This document shows positions 57,476-64,000 of a DNA stretch of 64,000 bases, piece by piece. Numbering within the stretch: position 1 is the first letter of the stretch; each line of letters begins with the position of its first letter. The notes below the pieces were generated by a model. That model had not been told where the DNA came from. It saw nothing but the letters and a program-made list of their open reading frames with translations, and made no database searches. Position numbers and translations under genes: made by a program. This DNA is from Brachionus plicatilis (Eukaryota; Rotifera; Eurotatoria; Ploima; Brachionidae), in the NCBI GenBank assembly GCA_010279815.1, contig QEOQ01000602.1:112941-176940 (forward strand), written 5' to 3'.

Positions 57476-60176
57476 TTAATTAAAAACATTTTTTATTTTT
57501 TTAAATTTTATCATTTTTATTCTGATCGGCTTGTTCTTTTATTCCTAGCAGAGTCCATAGCAGAACACTGGACCTATTGATTGCACAAAAGTGACTTAAA
57601 TACCTTTTTAAATAACGCTAAGGCAAGGACTAATTTCGAGTCTGGTTCGTTATGTGGAAAAAAGGCTCCATATTGGTTCGATAACCAAGAAAAGCTCAAG
57701 AATCAAATAAAGAAATTAAGTGACCAGGTTTTGCGTGACCAATTAAATTCTATTTTATTTAATATCTTAAAATCAAAAAATAACAAAAAACAAATGCAAA
57801 TTAATAAGGTTTCATTTAATGAATATTACTTTAAATTTTTAATCAGATCATGATTTATACATTTTTAAGCTTCGCTGATAAAAAATTACTTACAATCATT
57901 TCAATCTAATCCCCATATTGGCAAAAATAGTCCACAGCGTTTAATATTGAAAAAATATTTTACTATTTTTGAATGATCTTTAAAATGGTTTTAATATATT
58001 AAAAATAAATAGAAATAAGCAGCTCAATTTAAAAAAATAGACTAATTTTTTTTATCTTAAATTTTCAAAAAAAAATTTTTTTTTAATTTAAGATATTTTT
58101 GTTTACAAAAAACTGAAAAATTTGGTCACAAAACGGAGTAGACTCTAACTTCGCTTGGAGTACTTTGTGAATTAAAAACTATTTGTTTTAATTTTTAAAA
58201 AAAATTGCCTGTCAATTATTTCTGGTTTAATACCCAAAAAATATTATTATTTATTTCAGGAGTGATGAACAAGTTTGTGTCCTTGATAACAAATTAATAA
58301 ATCCTTTATTTAATTATTAAATAAAATAAAATATTTTGTTTGAAAAATAGCATTTTTTTAAATTTTTTGACAACTAAACTATTTGATAAATTAGACTCTG
58401 AAAAATTTAAGCTTAATTTATTAACTTTTTTTTCGAAATCTAGAAAAATATTTTTATAATTATTGAATATTGAAAGCTTAAATGCTCAAAAATTCAAAAT
58501 TTATCTCTTGAAAAGAATTATCCAAAAGTTTTTCTCCATCAAAATTTTATGCCATTTGTTGCATCAAATTTCTACTATTCCTCAAATTATAACTTCAATT
58601 TCTTGAGTCATTTTTTGCCAACTTATTCTTTAAATTTTCATGCTAGTAATGATAAAACAATATATTAAAAGAGAATAATAACACTCGGTTAAAATCATTT
58701 TCTTTTCATTTTTTAATTTTTTTTTTAAATTAAAATATAAAAAAAATTTAACTTTAGTTATGTTAAATATTATTTTATATTCTTTTAAGATTTATTATCT
58801 TTAAAAAGTCCTAGTAAAATAAAATAAAGAGTATTTTTGACAAAACATGCTTTTGAATGCAATCGATTAAATTGTTTGAATGAGTGCTGATAAAGAAAAT
58901 TGTGGAAATATTTTTTCTGATTAAATCCTTAAGAAGGAAAAATAGCTTTTAATTTAGCCTTCATTGCTCAATGGCACGAAAGAGGCACTAGCATGAAACG
59001 ACTTGTAGATGTTTATCTCTCGGTCTGTTTTTAGCCGAAGATTTCGATCAACTGGCAAAATGAGACTCTCAGAGAGAAAGAAAATTTTTCATGATATTTG
59101 TGTACAAAGCGAAAAAGTGGTTGTCGTCAAAATTTTAATTAAAAAATAATTAAAAGGAAATAAACAAACATAAGTCAGAATGAGGAAAAGAATTATCAAG
59201 AATCAAAAATCAGTGATTTATTAAGAAAAGGAAAAGGTGGCATACAAATAATCCATACACACACACACACTGGCTCACTACGTCCAATTCAATAAACTTA
59301 ATCAAATAATCGGTTCGTGATTTTTGAAATTAGTCGAATAATTGGAATAAATAGACTTGAAATGGTCTGGCTGGTTCTATTTTTTATTGATAAAAAAAAA
59401 ATCGAACATTTTTTCCCATTGATTTTATCTGCAAATTCCCTCAAATCAGAGCTACAAAAAAAAAAAAGATTATTGATAAGTGCTCAAAAATATTTGCTAA
59501 TCTTTAAATTGAATAAAGATAACCTAGCAATTCGGCCTTAATTAAATTACATTATCAGTGGAATTTTTTCTTAAAAGCAAAAAAAGGTTTTTTTTTTATG
59601 AAGTTGGGCATTTGGCGCCTCGGGCTGCCTCCATCTCCCACCAGCTTCCAGTCACTCGGTTTTATATTAGCCGAATGCAACTATTTTACTGATAATCAAG
59701 TCTACACTAAACAAAATTAAAAATTTTCAAGTCTTATGTGTGAATCTAGCTTATCTATCTCCATTCACTGCCAGATCCATTCTTTTAACGCTTTCAATTT
59801 GAATTTTCTATTTCATGCATTATTTTTCAAGTGAATAAATAACAATTAGCTTCTTTTTAAACTATTAGGTCTTTATTGAGCTAGATGAGAATTTTTGATT
59901 AATTCGAACAAGTCCCCAAAGTTGCATAACTCACAAAGCTTTTATTTAAACTTGACTAATTAAAATGATAGAACGGAATCGAATAATTCCGAGCAAATAG
60001 ATGACAAACGCTCTAGGCCCAATATCAATCCATCATCGTTTTGCCAAGTAAACAAATTAGTACAATAAACTAGAGAAAATTTAACTTTGTTTATTCAAAT
60101 GGGCTACCTTGATTAGTTATTTTAATTAAATGAATACTGATAAGTTTGCGTATACAACAAATAAATTAATTTTTGC

Positions 60177-60760
60177 TTTAGTTATCTTTTATTTAAATAC
60201 ATTTCCTTGATTGTTTTCCAATAAAACTTTTTAAAATTAATTAAATTTATTAATATTTTTTTATTTTGGTGCACAATTTGCTTTCATATCCTTTTGTTGG
60301 CTCTTGGACCCTCAGGCTCTCTTCTTCTCATTTTAGGATTAAATTTTAAAATTATGTTGTTTAAATAATTTTTTTTTAAAAACTTAAAACTTAAAAAAAA
60401 ATCAATCGAACTTGAAAAATTATTTCTAGTAGTTCTTTTAATTCAATTAAATCATGTGGCTAACACAATTATGAAAACATTCTATTTTATTCTTTAAATT
60501 CATTTAGAAAGACAAAACTTTGCTTTATTTTATTTTTTTACATCACCCTCGCGGTGTTTACTGAATAAATAATAATAAAAATAAGTTATCTTTTATTTCA
60601 ATACATTTCCTTGATTGTTTTCCAATAAAACTGCTTTAAATAAATTAAATTTATTAATATTTTTTTATTTTGGTGCAACATTTGCTTTCAGATCGTATTT
60701 GTTGGCTTTTGGACCCTCGGGCTCTCTTCTTCTCATTTTAGGATTAAATTTTAAAATTTT
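60177..60760. repeat. Direct duplication of about 175 bp around a retrotransposon-like tail
   Basis: A segment starting AGTTATCTTTTATTT and containing CATTTCCTTGATTGTTTTCC, TTTGGTGCA and GGCTCTCTTCTTCTCATTTT occurs at about 60179-60351 and again at about 60584-60756, same orientation. The second copy starts right after the tail at 60540-60585. Copies differ by scattered substitutions and small indels. Confidence 0.65.
60540..60585 (+). repeat. Retrotransposon-like 3' tail, copy D
   Basis: CATCACC-CTCGC-GGTG is followed by TTTACTGAATAAATAATAAT. The stem is CACC/GGTG where the other three copies have CGCC/GGCG, so both members of one base pair have changed together. Preceded by a T-rich run, as in the other copies. 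Confidence 0.6.
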
Positions 60761-63700
60761 AGACGGCCCGGGTCATGTCGCCTAAATGCACAATTGATCA
60801 CTTAATTTGAAAATTATTTTTCAAATCTCAATTTACTCATTTTAAATTGTCACTTTTAATAATCAATAGTTTATTTACTTTAAATATTTGTTTAAACTGA
60901 TTCTAAATGCTGTGAAACAAACAAAATACTCAGTGCAAAAATTTAATCAATAGATTATCATTTTAAACTTTATTTGAAAAAAATTTTTATTTTTTTACCA
61001 TTGAGTGTGAATTTTTAAATGCCTTTAATTAGAAACTATGAAATTGTAGTAAGTTTTTTTTATTTATTTTCCTAGACTAACACCTCTTTTATCTAATTTA
61101 TTTTATAAAATATTAAAAATAAAATTGACACTGTTGAAAATTGAAAGCTGCAAACTTCAGCATTGATCCCTTGGTCACAGAGGTATTAATCAAAAAGTGA
61201 AAAGAAAAACTAAAATTTTTAATTTCTTCTAACCTTTATTGTTTAAATTATTTAGTTTAGCTGAAATTTCTTGTCTTTTAAATGCAGTTTCATATTTTAA
61301 TTGAAATTTAAAAAAAATTGATGAATGACATTTTTTTAAAGGTCTAAAATTAAATTTTAAATGACTCAAAAGAAAAGGAAAATTATGGAAAATTAAAACA
61401 AAAAAAAAGGAAAATTGTGACTGAATTTCTAAAAAATGTTTGCTTTTTTAAAGTTTTAAACTTAAAATATGATTTCACCAACTTCCATTATGTAACTTCC
61501 ACTATTATTAAAAATATCGGTCTAAAAATAAAAAAACAAGCTAAATAATTCATAATAATAGTTAATAAACTAATAGAACCATTCCAAAAAAAATTTTTAT
61601 TGATCTTTTTTCAAAAAAAAAAAATAAAATAACATTCGCAAGCATAATTTACTAAAATTAAGACTTTTTTTATAAAGTTTATGATCAGATTGTAAATAAA
61701 TACTGAATTTTTTGGAAAATTTTTGGATGACAGACTTTTTATTTAGATGAACCAATTTGAATCAAGTGGATACTAGGTTTAATCTTACATTTTATTTTAT
61801 TTATGGTTTCGAAATTTAGGCCGCATTTGGTGATTAAAAAAAGTGGAAAAAAAAAATTTATTTTAAATAAAAAACTGTTGTGTGTGTCTTATTTTAAATT
61901 TTAATAAATGCCCCAGGTTTTATTAATTGATTTTTTTTCCTTTCTACAAATTTAATTATTCTTCTATAAACAATATAGAGTTTATTTTCAAGAAAGATAC
62001 AAAATCGTTCTTAATTTAAACAGATAAAAAATTTATAAAGAAAATTATTTCTTCATTTGAATTAGGTTTATCTTTTAAAAAAATTTGGTTTTTTAAAAAC
62101 CTTAGCGTTTCTTTTCATTAAAAAAATTGTCCATGTGACTCATTTTAAATTTACCCTCTGAATAGATCAAAATTTGCCTTTTTTAAAATAAATTCTTTAA
62201 ATTTTATCAAAACAACTCAACTAAATAAAAAAAATTTAACAAAATTAATATCTATTGATTTAAAATTAATTTTGTAAGTATCAAATAAATAAGATTCTTA
62301 TTCATTTAAATATATAAAAGAAATGACACTGTCACTCCGTTTCCCAACCTTAGAAATAATTTGAAATTTCACTTTCATTTTTTCCTGTTGTTGTCTTTTT
62401 TTCTTTACATTTGATTTTTACTGTACCTTATTGTAACAAAGTTAAAAGATGTTCCAAGATTCTCAGCAAAAAAAGAACAGAACTAAAGAGAAAAATGTTT
62501 CTTTATTTTTGAGATAAAATAAAAAATATATCAGTAGTGGACATCTATATGAGTTTTAATTTATCTTTAATTATAAAATTTTATCATTTCTTTAAAATAA
62601 ACAAGTGCTCTTGAGTAGTCCTTTCCAAAAATTGTCCTTTTTTCTTCAAAAATTATGCTTATTTTCAAGAAATGGTTCAAATTCTTCAAATATTGAACTA
62701 ATTCAATGGAACTGCATGGCAGAAAACATGAAGTTGTTTAAAATGACTAAAAATTGAAAATACAAAAAGAGATTATACTTAATATTTTTAAAAAAATATT
62801 TTCCTTCTTTTCAAATTTAATTTAAACTGGCTTAATTTTTTAATTTAAAACTTCAAAATAGAATTATCTACTGGATTTCAAGTTAAACTGTAACAAAAAA
62901 ATGATTTTTAAAAATAATTTTTTTTTTAATTATTTGTCTTTTTAAAATTAGTAAACTCAATGGTTTATTTTATTTTTGACATTTCTTAATGTTGTAGGTC
63001 TTAGATTTTAAACTAAATCAAAAGATGTTACGAGTATTTTTGTCTTACATGATTTTACAAAATTTTTAAATAATTTTTAAATATAATTAATTAAAACCAG
63101 GAGTGAGAGAAAAATTAAGAGAGGACTTCAACGGAAAGAGATCTATGATCATTCTATACACTTTTTTGAATTTGAATGATTTTTTTTTCAATCCGGAAAT
63201 TTAATAAACTTAAAAAAATATTCACCTTTGAAAAAATAGACACATTATCTTTTTTTAACTTTTTAAATCTTATGCATGTTATTTTTAATTTTGACTAATT
63301 TATTAAGAAAAAATCCATGTATTATAACAAAATAATAATTTTTTTTCAAGTCTAGCTGAAGACTGGTGTTCACGATTTAGCGTAGTTTTACAAAAATATA
63401 TTTTTCAGGAAAATCTAAGGCGAAATCAGCAGAAAATTTTAAAAAACAAAAATAAATTAATGTAATGACTTATAGCTTGTGACTTTATATGTTTTCTTAA
63501 TAAATTAGTGAAAATTAAAAATTTCAATTAATTTTTAATAAATATTTACACTTTTTGGTCAAAATTTATGGACTTAAAAGTCGAAAATTTTAAAAAGTGA
63601 GCTCAACAATTTGTTCAAAATTTTGTTTGGATTTTGATTCTTTAAAAAAAAAATTTAATTAAGTAAACCAAAGACAAGATACAAAAATAGTGAAAAATTC

Positions 63701-64000
63701 CAAAAATGTTCTTCTCCGGTCAATTTTAATGGTCAAAACTTACTTTCTTAAAAATAAATGAATACACTATTTTGAAGCTTAGAAAAAGAGCTTTAACAAT
63801 CTGTACAATAATAATTAAATATGTTCACAAAATCATTAATTTTTATAACTAAAAGAATACAACTAATAATTTTGGTCTAAATCTTTAAGAGTAGGTAGCC
63901 AAAAATTTTTTTTCATCCCGCTAAAAAGTTTGTTTTCTTGGGTTTCCATAAATGCACAACAGGAATTTGTGGTCGAAAACGTCAGATTCAGATAGTGCTG

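Larger units (their letters stand above)
57854..64000. other. Gene-poor right flank
   Basis: I see no supportable gene. 58940-60080 has more mixed base composition than the rest and includes a short (AC)n run at 59259-59270. It could hold regulatory sequence or an unrecognised exon. A direct duplication and a retrotransposon-like tail lie at 60177-60760. 60800-64000 is low-complexity A/T sequence. The ORF at 59317-59541 is not supported. Confidence 0.5.

Overview
This is a strongly AT-rich window of an invertebrate animal nuclear genome. Genes carry GT-AG introns, some under 60 bp and others of 1-5 kb. The gene families are animal ones: a mitochondrial medium-chain acyl-CoA synthetase of the ACSF2 type, the RNA helicase DHX34, paxillin, a claudin-like tetraspan protein and a protocadherin. 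The composition, the very short introns and the many small transposons fit a rotifer-like genome such as Brachionus, but that assignment is inference.

Layout. 290-18110 is a three-gene cluster: ACSF2-like copy 1 (+), DHX34 (-, nine exons, 13369 to 4461) and ACSF2-like copy 2 (+). The two ACSF2 genes look like an old duplication that brackets DHX34. 18111-21514 is non-coding and holds a decayed LINE and a near-perfect hairpin MITE. 21515-29375 is a four-exon gene (+) encoding a vWA domain, a DUF4537-like domain and a charged helical tail. It converges on a single-exon claudin-like gene (-, 30157-29561). 33246-39682 is paxillin (-, three exons), whose 5.1-kb first intron is packed with palindromic elements. 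39683-50421 has no gene I can support but holds a 1.4-kb foldback repeat and a GC-richer block. 50422-51729 is an unrecognised secreted or membrane protein gene (+). 53991-56861 is an intronless protocadherin (-), bracketed by long direct repeats. 56862-64000 is mostly non-coding.

Mobile elements dominate the introns and spacers. At least six show inverted ends plus a plausible target-site duplication. The clearest are an 873-bp hAT-like foldback at 1965-2837 (perfect 8-bp duplication), a 355-bp element at 37225-37579 (perfect 9-bp duplication) and two elements with GGGTCTA ends inside DHX34 introns, one carrying a fossil of what looks like a Mutator-type transposase. Four loci share a retrotransposon-like 3' tail: a small stem-loop, with one compensatory base-pair change, followed by an (ATAA)n or (TAA)n tract.

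The gene products have unrelated roles: fatty-acid activation in mitochondria, RNA surveillance, focal adhesions, cell-cell adhesion and junctions. I see no operon-like functional link. Exon boundaries were worked out by hand from reading frame, GT/AG sites and family similarity. One exon of DHX34 carries an apparent 1-base deletion.
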